Below are positions 1 through 8,529 of a DNA stretch of 55,763 nt, in pieces. The position numbers and the translations under genes were made by a program. The DNA is from Armatimonadota bacterium. Its GTDB lineage: Bacteria; Bacteroidota; Ignavibacteria; OLB7. Each line of letters begins with the position of its first letter. Position 1 is the first letter of the stretch. The stretch is taken from positions 1 through 55,763 of the forward strand of contig JADZEY010000119.1 in NCBI GenBank assembly GCA_020850315.1, written 5' to 3'. The notes under the pieces are model-generated. The model worked only from the letters and a program-made list of their open reading frames with translations, was not told where the DNA came from and did no database searches.

Positions 1-95
1 ACATTGAGGTCTTTTACAACCAACGGCGGCGGCATTCAACGCTTGGCTACGAAACACCAGCCGAGTTCGAACGCCGCCACGCCTCACCCTCCTAA
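1..95 (+). pseudogene. IS3-family transposase (OrfB), C-terminal end only
   Basis: Frame 3 encodes 30 residues and then TAA at 93-95. It begins IEVFYNQRRRHSTLGY and continues TPAEFERRH, the signature C-terminus of IS3-family OrfB (DDE integrase core), where Y-N-x-R-R-R-H-S-x-L-G-Y is nearly invariant. The catalytic DDE residues lie upstream, outside the window, so it cannot be told whether the element is intact. An inverted-repeat end follows 5 bp after the stop, as expected for the right end of such an element. Typed as pseudogene only because the gene is cut by the window edge. Confidence 0.88.
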
Positions 96-100
96 CTCCC

Positions 101-125
101 TATCCACTTTTTCGGGGGAATATCA
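101..125 (+). mobile_element. IS3-family right terminal inverted repeat
   Basis: The sequence tatccactttttcggggg (101-118) continues gaatatca to 125. Its reverse complement starts TGATATTCCCCCGAAAAAG, the usual look of IS3-group ends that begin TG and finish CA. It sits directly after the transposase stop. Position 126 onward should be host DNA or the target-site duplication; the left end is outside the window. Confidence 0.72.
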
Positions 126-306
126 GTATGCAAATTAGATGGATAATGAGTGAATCAAAAAACTTTTCTTTCCAAGAGAGTTCAATGATTCTGGTGCAGC
201 AAGAACCTACACACACACACACAACTTTTCCAAATTAATTTTTTGTCATTATTGCTATTTATCGCTTTTACTTACTCACCTTACGCAGCATTTGGATAGT
301 AAACAG

Positions 307-377
307 TTGGCCGTTCAGTGGCTCCACTCATACTTCGACGGGGCTCAGCATGAGCGGAGGGTGTTGTCAGGTGGAAC
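307..377 (+). repeat. Dispersed repeat copy A (ggctcagcatgagcgg family)
   Basis: This segment (ccgttcagtggctccactc ... ggggctcagcatgagcgg ... ggtggaac) matches 4480-4573 almost base for base. The second copy carries about 25 extra bases around cttcgacaggctcagg. The internal gctcagcatgagc is an imperfect palindrome. Degraded relatives in the opposite orientation occur near 33855 and 50800. Confidence 0.7.
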
Positions 378-513
378 ACCCAGATACTGCAATCAACAAG
401 CTCCAGCATGATTCCGCGGAAGGTGAGTTACTTATGCTCAAATGCATTGAGACTACAAAACCCTACATGGGCGGACGTGCCCACTTTGCCTCAAAGGATT
501 GGGCGACGCTTTT

Positions 514-2643
514 TTACTCCCTCCCCCGCTGCCAACTCACTGTCAATCTCACCATTCGGCTCAGCATTCTTCCTTCGGGAAGGGTGTCGTTGTAGGGGTG
601 TTCGGAGGGGAGGTGGCCAACCGAGGCAATGACGGCGGGGCGGGCCGCGCTGCCACGCAGGATCATCCCGTTCAACGCGTCGCGGACGTTATCGGCGCGT
701 TGGGTTGCCAAACGGCTGTTGCGGTCTGGGTCGCCAATCAGGTCGGTGTAGCCGTCAATCTGGATTTGTGCCCCTGCAGCAATCTGGCGCGCAATCTCCT
801 GCAACTGCAAGTAATGTCGCGGAAGCAATTCGGCTTGGTTAAAACTGAACCCCACAATGTTGAATTCCCTCACCTCAGTTTCCCCTTCTTCCTTGCTTTT
901 TTTCCGCTCGGTAACGCGGAACTCTCCTTCGGCTTCGGCCACCTGCCCGGTTACGTCGCGCGCCGAAAGGTGATAGATGATCGGGGTGAAATCGCGGGTA
1001 AGCCGAAGGTCCGAAAGCGACCACAGCTTCCGTTGCTGCATCATCCCTGTTGCGGTGTCGCCATCGAACCGCAGCAACACCTTGCTCCCTTGCCGAACGG
1101 TGACGATCCATTCGGCAATGGCACTATCGCTGACAAATTCAGGATAGAAAAAGACAGCGGGCGGAGTGGCAACCCGTGCCATGCGGCGGATCACCACCGG
1201 GGCATTTAAAGATTCATCGCTGAAGACAAGCTCGGCACGGCGATTTTCCTGACGGCCTGCGGCTGTTTCTTCGCTGGATGGGGATGCAGGAATCGGGGCA
1301 GCGGTGTAGGCAATCCGCGCCGAATCAATCCCCCACACGCTTGTCAGATACCGCCGGACAGCAAGCGCGCGCTGGCGGCCAAGCTGTTCAGGGTTGGCCG
1401 TTTCGTCAGCCGAGCGGGTCCCGACCACCGAAAGGTTCACACCCGGGCTCTGCTGCAACCGCTGGCCAATCACGTTCAGCAACTGCTGGTGAAGGCTCAG
1501 TGCCGTCACCCCAATCAGCGAATCAGCCGAAAACGCTGCGGCGGCGTTCCGATCCCCCACCATCTGGTATCGCTCAGGAATGACTGCCGACCCGCTATCG
1601 AAAAAGACGTAGGGGAGAATCGGGATGCTTTCGGACCAACGCGCCTCCTCCACCTCAATAATTGGGTTGTCGTACTCCTTCCCTTCGGCATCGGTGCCGC
1701 GTGCGGTGATGGTGGCGCGAAGGTAGGGGGCATCGCCAGTGGCAACTGGTGACTGTGGGGGTTGCGGCGGCTGTGGTAGCCTGGGGTCAATCGTGGGGGG
1801 GAATGATGGGGGAATTGCCCGCTTCACCAACAGCTCGTAGGTGATGCCGATGGAGGCAGATAGGGCGATGCTGCTCCAGGGGATGTCACGGCTGAAGGAG
1901 ACCAACGGGAACGTGACCCCAAACTCCGGCTGCAACGCCAAACGCTCCCCAATCGGAAGCCGCACGCTTCCCCAAACGGAGAAATCAAACTGGAACGGGT
2001 TCACATCCACCCTGTTCCCATCCACCGGACGGGCGTTGCCGTTGGTTTCGGAGAAGACGTATCCAAGCGGCTCCACGATATGCTCGGTTTGCTGCTGTCG
2101 GCTGCTGCTTAACCATGCAATGGCGGGTGCCGCCCCCAGACGCCAGTTTGGGAAGGCTTCCCACAACAAGCCAATCCGCGCACCAACGCTGAGCAATCCC
2201 AGCTCCATCCGGTCTTGCTTCACCACCTGGGTCTCCCCTCCCCCCGGCTTCCGAACTGGATAGGCAACGGGGGTTGCGCTCATGGTGGCCGAAAGGTCAC
2301 GGACAATCAGGGAGGAAGTGAGCCAGAATTGCTCCAGTGAATCGGCGGGGGTTTCCAGATAGAGGCGGCCAAACGGGCGAACACCATCGCCAACAAAGGT
2401 TCCGCAGCCATCGCCGGTGCGGTACACATCCAACGGGTCGAACAGCAAAAACTGAGGGCCGGCGGCAACACCAAAACGAAATCGCCGGAGGGAGGAATCC
2501 CCCACCGACGATTGAGGTATATCTGGATCAGCGGGCTGCGCCGCAGCGTTCAGCGCCCCACACAACAGCAGCAATGCTAACGGGAACAGCCTATTCCAGC
2601 GGCGGCATTGCCGACCAAGCCGGAACGCCTGCGGCTGGGTCAT
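514..2643 (-). CDS. Outer-membrane/envelope protein with two OmpA-like domains
   Basis: The 709-residue protein starts with a long signal peptide (hydrophobic 20-33, AAA-Q cleavage near 35). A beta-strand-rich region (about 53-275) resembles a small outer-membrane barrel; its last strands (PEFGVTFPLV...SIGITYEL) resemble the barrel protein at 37933-38778. A Pro-rich linker follows (277-300). A first OmpA-like domain (about 345-475) ends in ENRRAEL; a second (about 595-705) has GYTDLIGD with the peptidoglycan-contacting pair D634 and R649. Domain 1 lacks the canonical T-D, so only the C-terminal domain is likely to grip peptidoglycan. The start codon overlaps the upstream anti-sigma stop (ATGA at 2640-2643), so the two are translationally coupled. 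A role in anchoring the outer membrane and reporting envelope state is inference. Confidence 0.85.
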   Translation of the reverse strand: MTQPQAFRLGRQCRRWNRLFPLALLLLCGALNAAAQPADPDIPQSSVGDSSLRRFRFGVAAGPQFLLFDPLDVYRTGDGCGTFVGDGVRPFGRLYLETPADSLEQFWLTSSLIVRDLSATMSATPVAYPVRKPGGGETQVVKQDRMELGLLSVGARIGLLWEAFPNWRLGAAPAIAWLSSSRQQQTEHIVEPLGYVFSETNGNARPVDGNRVDVNPFQFDFSVWGSVRLPIGERLALQPEFGVTFPLVSFSRDIPWSSIALSASIGITYELLVKRAIPPSFPPTIDPRLPQPPQPPQSPVATGDAPYLRATITARGTDAEGKEYDNPIIEVEEARWSESIPILPYVFFDSGSAVIPERYQMVGDRNAAAAFSADSLIGVTALSLHQQLLNVIGQRLQQSPGVNLSVVGTRSADETANPEQLGRQRALAVRRYLTSVWGIDSARIAYTAAPIPASPSSEETAAGRQENRRAELVFSDESLNAPVVIRRMARVATPPAVFFYPEFVSDSAIAEWIVTVRQGSKVLLRFDGDTATGMMQQRKLWSLSDLRLTRDFTPIIYHLSARDVTGQVAEAEGEFRVTERKKSKEEGETEVREFNIVGFSFNQAELLPRHYLQLQEIARQIAAGAQIQIDGYTDLIGDPDRNSRLATQRADNVRDALNGMILRGSAARPAVIASVGHLPSEHPYNDTLPEGRMLSRMVRLTVSWQRGRE

Positions 2644-3512
2644 GGCGTTGTGGTTGATCCTTGAGATTTCTGGTTGTTGGAATCGCGGTTCGGTTTGGAG
2701 TGTTTGACCTGTACTTGCGCCGAAGGGATTGGGTTGGATGCCCCATTGAAGTTCATCACCGACGACTGGTTGTTGATTGAGTCGGTTGTTGCCGCAGCAG
2801 CGGATTGCAGCAGATCTTCGCCCTGGCGTAGTGCGGGCAGTTCGGGTAACTGTGCTGGGGTTGTTAGCGATGGAGTGGCCACCGAAGTAGAAGCAGCATC
2901 ACTTGCTGGCGTAGCCGCTGCGGCAGAATGGCGCGCCACCGAGCGCACATGCGAACGACGCGCTGCGGTGCGTTCGGATGCGATGCTTGGTGATTCGTCC
3001 GTGACAGAGGCTAAGGAGGGTGAGGTTGTTGAAGAAGGAACCGGAACAGCATCGGATTGATCCCGCAGAGTGATGGGGACTGGAACGATTGACTGAACCG
3101 GTGAAGAAGCTACCGACGGGTCGGCAAGTTGGGAATGGGTGGCATACCCCAACCCAAACCCAGCAAGTGCCACAGCCACCCCCCCCGCCGCTACCTTTGC
3201 CGAGAACGCCGCACGCACCCCCTGCCACCATGCTCCCCCACCACTACTTCCCTTCCCCCCGAGTGCGCTTGCTCCGCTGCCGGCAGTGTTGTTGGCAAGC
3301 ACAGATTCAGCTTCGGCAAAAATGGTGTTGCGAACCGAGTCGGAAATATGAAGATCGCTGGCGCTGTCGGCCAGGATTTTATCAAGCATCACGTGGGACT
3401 TCAGCCCCAGCCGCATGGAGTCGCTTGCGGCAACCGAAAGCAGGAACTGGCGTTCTTGCTCGGGGGAAAGCTCGTTATTGAAAAACGATGTGATAATGTC
3501 AGCCGTGTTCAT
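2640..3512 (-). CDS. Putative anti-sigma factor, single-pass membrane protein
   Basis: The protein has 290 residues. Its cytoplasmic N-terminus (1-75) includes FFNNELSPEQERQFL, which resembles the short helical N-termini of ECF anti-sigma factors in this phylum. A Gly/Ser linker leads to one hydrophobic segment (about 106-123, VAVALAGFGLGYA). Residues 130-290 are Ser/Thr/Pro/Ala-rich and should face the periplasm. The zinc motif HxxxCxxC of ZAS anti-sigma factors is absent. It lies 36 bp after an ECF sigma gene and overlaps the OmpA-domain gene by 4 bp. The assignment rests mainly on this order and the one-TM topology; sequence similarity alone is weak. Confidence 0.62.
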   Translation of the reverse strand: MNTADIITSFFNNELSPEQERQFLLSVAASDSMRLGLKSHVMLDKILADSASDLHISDSVRNTIFAEAESVLANNTAGSGASALGGKGSSGGGAWWQGVRAAFSAKVAAGGVAVALAGFGLGYATHSQLADPSVASSPVQSIVPVPITLRDQSDAVPVPSSTTSPSLASVTDESPSIASERTAARRSHVRSVARHSAAAATPASDAASTSVATPSLTTPAQLPELPALRQGEDLLQSAAAATTDSINNQSSVMNFNGASNPIPSAQVQVKHSKPNRDSNNQKSQGSTTTP

Positions 3513-3548
3513 CGTAGCCGTTAATGTAGATATTCGGGGTTAGGAGTA

Positions 3549-4199
3549 TCAGGGCGTTCTGTTTTCTTCAAGTTCGGAATCGCTAGTTTCTGGCTCATCT
3601 TCCGACAGTGCCAACCAGCTTGAAAGAAGTTTGCGAAGATACGCACGGGCACGGAACGCACGAGTTTTGGCTCCGGTCATGGTGCAGTTTTGCATTTCGG
3701 CAATTTCTTGGAAGGTATAGCCCATCATCGAATGCAGAACGAAGGCTTCACGTTGCACCACCGGCAACTTGCTTAATGCCCGCGTCACAAGCTCATCAAG
3801 CTCGCTATACACTTCCCCCGTCCCCGCCAGCCGCTCCCCTTCAGGGTCGAAAATGCTGAGCGGAATATGCTGGTTTTGATTTTTCCGCCGCCCCAGATGC
3901 TTCAGTGCTGTGTTGCGGGCAATCGTCAGCAGCAAGGCGCGGAAATGCTCCACGGTCTCCCCTTTTCTTGAAACGTTCACCACACGCAACCACGTCTCCT
4001 GAAAGACTTCTTCGGCATCACTCGCATCCCCCAACAAGTATTGGCAATAGAGCAGAAGCTGGCGCTCGTATCGGGAGTACAGCTCCCGAAACGCCACTTG
4101 ATCTCCGCCGCAAAAACGAGCGAACAATGCTTGGTCGTGAATGTCACGACGTGACTGTGTCCCCTCTCCGTGGTCTGGTTCCATCGGAGGTCTAGCCAT
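3549..4199 (-). CDS. RNA polymerase sigma factor, ECF subfamily
   Basis: The 216-residue protein has sigma-70 region 2 at about 25-95 (FRELYSRYERQLLLYCQYLL, then DAEEVFQETWLRV) and region 4 at about 135-192 (LPVVQREAFVLHSMMGYTFQ, EIAEM, then a recognition helix ending KTRAFRARAYLRKLL). That is the normal ECF size. The C-terminal 20 residues are acidic and variable. It is the first gene of the sigma, anti-sigma, OmpA-protein operon, so it probably controls an envelope-stress regulon and its own operon; no promoter dyad was identified upstream. The start at 4199 has no visible Shine-Dalgarno; M6 is an alternative. Confidence 0.93.
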   Translation of the reverse strand: MARPPMEPDHGEGTQSRRDIHDQALFARFCGGDQVAFRELYSRYERQLLLYCQYLLGDASDAEEVFQETWLRVVNVSRKGETVEHFRALLLTIARNTALKHLGRRKNQNQHIPLSIFDPEGERLAGTGEVYSELDELVTRALSKLPVVQREAFVLHSMMGYTFQEIAEMQNCTMTGAKTRAFRARAYLRKLLSSWLALSEDEPETSDSELEENRTP

Positions 4200-4479
4200 T
4201 GATTGGTTGAATTGGCAATGCAGCGCGTCGGCGCGCTATCCGCCGTACTGCAATTGGTTGGGGGGGCTGGCTGATGAACAGACCGGAGCGTGATGCAAAG
4301 GGAACCGTGACGTTGCAACCGCTGCCAAACGAACATCAACCGGCAATACCACGGCTACCAACATTCAGCGCACAACGCTGGTAGCATATCTGTGTTGTGT
4401 ATTGCAGGCCGAAGATAAAGACTCTATCACGCTGGAAGTGTTACAAGCTCACTGTCCACACAGGTTGAAGAGTAAAGGC

Positions 4480-4573
4480 TTGCCCGTTCGGTGGCTCCAC
4501 TCATACCCTTCGACAGGCTCAGGACAGGCTTCGGCGGGGCTCAGCATGAGCGGCGAGCTTGTTCCGGTGGAAC
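4480..4573 (+). repeat. Dispersed repeat copy B
   Basis: Second copy of the element at 307-377, same orientation: gcccgttcggtggctccact, then a segment with cttcgacaggctcaggacag that copy A lacks, then cggggctcagcatgagcgg and a final ccggtggaac. The outer parts are conserved while the middle is gained or lost, suggesting recombination at the internal ctcagc motifs. Confidence 0.72.
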
Positions 4574-4859
4574 AAAAAAAGCCACCATAGCAGTAGGGAA
4601 AACACAATCCCCATCGCTATGATGGCTAACTACAAAGTGAGTTGGTGTGGTGTTTGGGTGTTACTCACTTGGTTGCTGGCTGCTACGCCGCCTGCGGGTT
4701 GTGCTGGCTGCTGGGAAAAACGAGCCCAACAGCGCGCCAAAATTTGGATTACAACCGCCACAAACCACAGAACGGTGACGCCATTCGGGGCGGCAATGGC
4801 CATCGTCTTTTAGTGAGGGTAATGGCTGCCGTCTCACATCATGGCTGCTGCTGGCCTCG

Positions 4860-5283
4860 GTCTCTCTCTCTCTCTCTCTGGCTATCCAACAACAGCACGG
4901 TTTGCACACTCAAGTTCCAGCCGGGGACGATTGTACTGCGGAGCCTTTCCCCATGTAAGGCCACATCATGTTGCCATGAACCGCTATCGGGCAGCCCAAA
5001 CGCTGCCATGCCGTCAGTTATGAGAATGGAAGGAAAATTGCTATTGCTGTTGTGTGCTGCCAGATAGATCAGCGCGGCACGCAGCAAACAAGTTCTGGGC
5101 GCAATGTGGACACCGAAGCAGTGGCAGAAAGGGAACGCGGGGAAATCAATCGAAGCAGTTGACAGGGGACGGGATTGCCACAAATAGCCCACAGTGAGCT
5201 AACAACAATACCGACAGATGAACGCGAGAATGCCAGCACTTTGACCGCTGCAATCCATCCTCTCTTGCTCTCTCTCTCTCTCT
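4860..5283. repeat. Two (TC)n dinucleotide tracts
   Basis: Runs of TC occur at about 4860-4878 and 5267-5283. Such tracts can slip during replication. Neither lies in a recognised gene or at a clear promoter spacing, so a switching role is not supported. Confidence 0.7.
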
Positions 5284-5475
5284 GCAAAAAAAATGGTGGA
5301 TAGCGCAGCGGACAACCTTGCGTGCATCACACAGGTTCGTCAGTCTTGGGCAGATTATGGAATCCCGCCCCCTTGATTGTCAACGTGTCATGAACAACCA
5401 ACACAGTAGCATAAACATCAGGATCGAAGCCATGGGGCATCATTCATCGGTGCGTTTACCAGTTGCTTGCCAACG

Positions 5476-5922
5476 TTACAGTAGCCGTGTGCGGCGCATG
5501 GCATCGCAGCACAACAACGCAGTGTTGGCAATTGCCGGAGCCGAAAGGAAACGGGGGTTCAGGTTGTGGTGCATTGTTATGCTTCCCGAACCGGCATCAA
5601 GGCTCCATGTTCCAACGCGAGAACTGAAATTCACTTGTGACATCAGGGCCAGTGTCTGCACTGCCGATGCAGCGTTGTGGATATTCCCCACTTCGCCAAC
5701 CACCTTTACGCATTGCGGCGAGACCTGCTGAAGTGAGACGATCTGCTTGCCGTTGTCGCGGTCGCGCAGCACCACTTGTTCCCCCTTCATCTCCACAGCA
5801 TACGTGGTTTGCTTCCGAAGCTGATCGTACACGCCGCTAATGGCGTTTGGCCCGGTAACTTGGGCGTGGGCTGTGGCCGCAAGGAATACGATCGCTGCGG
5901 CGATTGCTACGATGTTCTTCAT
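5476..5922 (-). CDS. Small secreted protein of unknown function
   Basis: The 148-residue protein has a clean signal peptide (MKNIVAIAAAIVFLAATAHA, cleavage after residue 20). The mature part has no recognised domain; it contains a short strand-rich core (YAVEMKGEQVVLRDRDNGKQ) and two adjacent Cys near the C-terminus (LLCCDAMRR). A periplasmic or exported location is the only prediction I can support. It stands alone: 294 bp separate it from rlmB upstream. Confidence 0.6.
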   Translation of the reverse strand: MKNIVAIAAAIVFLAATAHAQVTGPNAISGVYDQLRKQTTYAVEMKGEQVVLRDRDNGKQIVSLQQVSPQCVKVVGEVGNIHNAASAVQTLALMSQVNFSSRVGTWSLDAGSGSITMHHNLNPRFLSAPAIANTALLCCDAMRRTRLL

Positions 5923-6216
5923 CTGAGTTCTCTCTCCTGTTTGATTTGTTGAACGATGACCAAATAGCTTGGCATTGCAAGAAGTAGAACTGGATGAAGG
6001 CGATACGCGGCTCCCAGATTTTCAATGAAAGTTTCGTCACTTCCATCAAAAGTCTCCAAGACCGTGCCAGAAGGGTTACGGCGGAAATTGTGGCGGAAAT
6101 AGGGGGTTGTGTGAAGAGGCTTCACACAACGTGAAGGAAACACCGTGACGGGTGAACACCGCAACAGCGCGATCCCAGATGCAGATAAAGTAATACCGAA
6201 GAAGCCCGGAGCGTGA

Positions 6217-6963
6217 TTACTTCTTTGCTTGCCGCTGGCGCTGGGCTTCAAAGAACACCACACCAGCCGCTACGGAAGCATTCAGCGAGGTCACTTTCCC
6301 CTGCATCGGGATGGAGATCAAGGCATCGCAAAGATTTTTTGTGCGGGCGTGCATTCCCTCCCCTTCGCTTCCCACAACAATCACTGTTGGGGTGGTGAAA
6401 TCATACTGGGTGTAGGTGGTTGTGGCTTCGCCGTCCAATCCAACCACTGCGATTCCGGTTTTCTTCAGCCGCAACAACATATCCCCCAAGTTCGCCACCC
6501 TGTCCAGCGGGATGTGGTTGGCCGCCCCGGCACTGGTTTTCATCACCACGTCGTTGATAATGGCGGAGTTCCGCCTGGCGAAGAAAACCGCATCAATCCC
6601 GGCACACTCTGCCGAGCGGATAATTGCCCCCATGTTACGCGGGTCGGTGATGCCATCCAGGGCAACCACCAGCGGGGCGCGTCCATCAATCCAAGCGTTC
6701 TCCACCACTGCTTCGATATCCTCGTACTCAATCTCCCGAAGCTGTGCAATCACCCCTTGCGAGCGTGTGCCCAAGCCAGCTTCCTTTTCCATCTGCAGAA
6801 ACTTCCCACGGTCGGCTACAATGCAGGCTATGCCAAGCCGTTTGGCTTCGGCGCGAATCTGGTTCACAGGCTCACCCTCCGAGCCGAACATGATGAAAAT
6901 TTTCTCCAGCCCTTTCTCGGATCGAAGAGCCTCCAGAACTGCGTTGCGTCCGTTGATAAACAA
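6217..6963 (-). CDS. rlmB: 23S rRNA 2'-O-ribose methyltransferase, TrmH/RlmB type (SPOUT)
   Basis: The 248-residue protein has the RlmB layout: an N-terminal RNA-binding domain (about 3-75) opening with the typical FINGRNAVLEALRS, and a C-terminal knotted SPOUT domain. Motif 1 is ALDGITDPRNMGAIIRSAEC (101-120), motif 2 is VGSEGEGM (197-204) and motif 3 is IPMQGKVTSLNASVA (218-232); these form the SAM pocket and trefoil knot. Family members methylate G2251 in the peptidyl-transferase loop of 23S rRNA with SAM as donor. Paralogues act on other rRNA or tRNA sites, so the target is inferred from the full RlmB-like N-domain. No operon partner is adjacent. Confidence 0.9.
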   Translation of the reverse strand: MFINGRNAVLEALRSEKGLEKIFIMFGSEGEPVNQIRAEAKRLGIACIVADRGKFLQMEKEAGLGTRSQGVIAQLREIEYEDIEAVVENAWIDGRAPLVVALDGITDPRNMGAIIRSAECAGIDAVFFARRNSAIINDVVMKTSAGAANHIPLDRVANLGDMLLRLKKTGIAVVGLDGEATTTYTQYDFTTPTVIVVGSEGEGMHARTKNLCDALISIPMQGKVTSLNASVAAGVVFFEAQRQRQAKK

Positions 6964-7198
6964 GGTAGTGCGTTGGTTAGTTGTTAGCCAGTGGATAGGA
7001 TGTTCCGATTAGCGTCGGATCCGCCACGGATCGGATAAGTCGCTCGTTGGAGTTCACTTCCTCCATCATTGTGAGGAGCCTTCGACGAAGCCAATCTCGC
7101 AGGACTTCTCGGAAAACATCACTCTCACTGCCACCCGCCAGTTTGCTTCGTCGCTGTCGCTCCTCGCAATCACCTAAAGAGGAGCAAGCCTCACCACG

Positions 7199-7873
7199 CT
7201 ACTCAAACTCCAATTTTTCTTGCATCACTTTTCCCAAAAACGTCAGCCGATGGAGGTTGGTGGGGCCATGCTGCTGGATTGCTTGGCGATGCTGGGCTGT
7301 GCCGTAGCCTTTGTGCCGATCGAACCCAAATTGTGGATGCTGTTGGTGTGCTGCACGCATCACCCGGTCGCGCGTGACCTTGGCGACGATGCTTGCTGCG
7401 GCAATCGAGACGGACAAACGGTCGCCACCAACAACAGCGCGGCAGGGAATGCCGGCATCAATCGTGTCGCGGCCATCAACCAGCAAGGCGTGGGGAGGCG
7501 TGGCCAGAGCCCGCACCGCTTGGCGCATTGCCGCAACCGTGGCGCGAAGAATGTTGATGCGGTCAATTTCATGTTGGCCAACAATCCCCACCGCCCACGC
7601 CACTGCGTGCTGCATCACCACATCATACAACCGCTCCCGTTCCTGTTCTGGTATCAGCTTGGAGTCGCGAACACCATCGGGCAAGCATCCAGCCGGAAGC
7701 ACCACGGCTGCGGCAACCACTGGGCCAGCCAACGCACCACGCCCGGCTTCGTCCACCCCGGCAACGGCTGTGCAATTGTGCTGCTGGCGCAGTTGCTGCT
7801 CAAAAATATCGGTGGGGGGAGTTGGCATGATTGGGCTGAATAGTGAAAGGCAAGAAGAGGTTCCACCAAACAT
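7199..7873 (-). CDS. rnhB: Ribonuclease HII
   Basis: This enzyme nicks RNA in RNA-DNA hybrids and removes misincorporated ribonucleotides. The 224-residue frame contains AGVDEAGRGALAGPVVAAAV (catalytic D41, E42), LVDGRD (D133) and GGDRLSVSIAAASIVAKVTR (D151), the four acidic residues of the family. The conserved core begins near residue 35. The start at 7873 overlaps the folE stop by one base (TGATG), which favours coupled translation and the longer form. Starting at M16 (7828) would give a more usual length, and neither start has a Shine-Dalgarno. It is the last gene of the QueD/PTPS, folE, rnhB run. Confidence 0.92.
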   Translation of the reverse strand: MFGGTSSCLSLFSPIMPTPPTDIFEQQLRQQHNCTAVAGVDEAGRGALAGPVVAAAVVLPAGCLPDGVRDSKLIPEQERERLYDVVMQHAVAWAVGIVGQHEIDRINILRATVAAMRQAVRALATPPHALLVDGRDTIDAGIPCRAVVGGDRLSVSIAAASIVAKVTRDRVMRAAHQQHPQFGFDRHKGYGTAQHRQAIQQHGPTNLHRLTFLGKVMQEKLEFE

Positions 7874-8529
7874 CAGTGAAGCCGCGCAGCAATCAGGTTC
7901 ATAAACTCACTTCTGGTTTCCACCTGATTTTTGAACACGCCAAGCATTGCGCTGGCGGTGGTTGCGCTGTTCTGCTTCTGCACGCCACGCATCATCATGC
8001 ACATGTGCGATGCCTCGGTGACAACGGCCACACCAAGCGGCTGAAGGTACTTCTGGATAGTCTCAGCAATCTGCTGCGTCATCCGTTCCTGCACTTGCAG
8101 CCGCCGGGAAAAAACATCAACAATGCGGGGAAGTTTGGAAAGGCCAACAATTTTTCCGTTGGGGATGTAGGCCACGTGCGCCTTCCCAAAAAATGGGAGC
8201 ATGTGATGCTCGCACAGGCTGAAGAAATCAATATCCTTCACCACCACCATCTCATCGTAGCGTTCTTCAAAAATGGCATTGTTCAGCACCCGCTCAATAT
8301 CCATCTGGTAGCCGCTGGTCAAGAACTCCCATGCTTTTGCAACACGGTGCGGGGTTCGTAGCAATCCTTCGCGGCTTGGGTCTTCGCCAACTAAATGGAG
8401 TGTTTCATGAACGATTTCCTCCAACCGTTCCCGCACCGCAAGGTTGGCAGTGGCAGAATCGGATAGGCCATTTTCATCGTGAAGAACAGTGGCGTGGCTG
8501 CGGCGGCTTGTGGTACCATTATCGCTCAT
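7873..8529 (-). CDS. folE: GTP cyclohydrolase I
   Basis: Converts GTP to 7,8-dihydroneopterin triphosphate, the entry to folate, biopterin and 7-deazaguanine pathways. The 218-residue protein has the zinc ligands C106 and H109 in [19 protein letters not shown] and C177 in HMCMMMRGV, plus [15 protein letters not shown]; these match the E. coli C110/H113/C181 set. The variable N-terminus (1-30) is typical. Its start overlaps the stop of the upstream PTPS/QueD gene (ATGA at 8526-8529) and its stop touches rnhB, so three genes are tightly coupled. The downstream pterin enzyme next to it suggests the product is channelled to a tetrahydropterin or to queuosine. Confidence 0.97.
   Translation of the reverse strand: MSDNGTTSRRSHATVLHDENGLSDSATANLAVRERLEEIVHETLHLVGEDPSREGLLRTPHRVAKAWEFLTSGYQMDIERVLNNAIFEERYDEMVVVKDIDFFSLCEHHMLPFFGKAHVAYIPNGKIVGLSKLPRIVDVFSRRLQVQERMTQQIAETIQKYLQPLGVAVVTEASHMCMMMRGVQKQNSATTASAMLGVFKNQVETRSEFMNLIAARLH

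Larger units (their letters stand above)
96..513. other. Intergenic stretch after the IS end
   Basis: This 418-bp stretch holds the IS end, an (AC)n microsatellite at about 209-223, an AT-rich segment (225-300) and a dispersed repeat copy at 307-377. Short open frames at 350-632 have no recognisable product and run into the antisense of the OmpA-family gene, so I do not call them. Confidence 0.6.
4200..5475. other. Long non-coding, repeat-bearing stretch
   Basis: No frame in these 1.28 kb gives a recognisable protein; the open frames are short, overlap on both strands and include Arg/Glu runs produced by TC tracts. The stretch holds one dispersed repeat copy (4480-4573) and two (TC)n tracts (about 4860-4878 and 5267-5283) on the same strand. 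I see no tRNA-like or riboswitch-like fold. It could hide an RNA or be decayed gene space. Confidence 0.5.

Noticed and set aside
4661-5287. Short minus-strand frames with RERERE-type runs
   Set aside because: The runs come from translating (TC)n tracts; the remaining residues show no family or codon-bias signal.
6964-7198. tRNA or small RNA between rnhB and rlmB
   Set aside because: Short self-complementary words such as cggatccg occur, but no cloverleaf or known RNA signature could be built.
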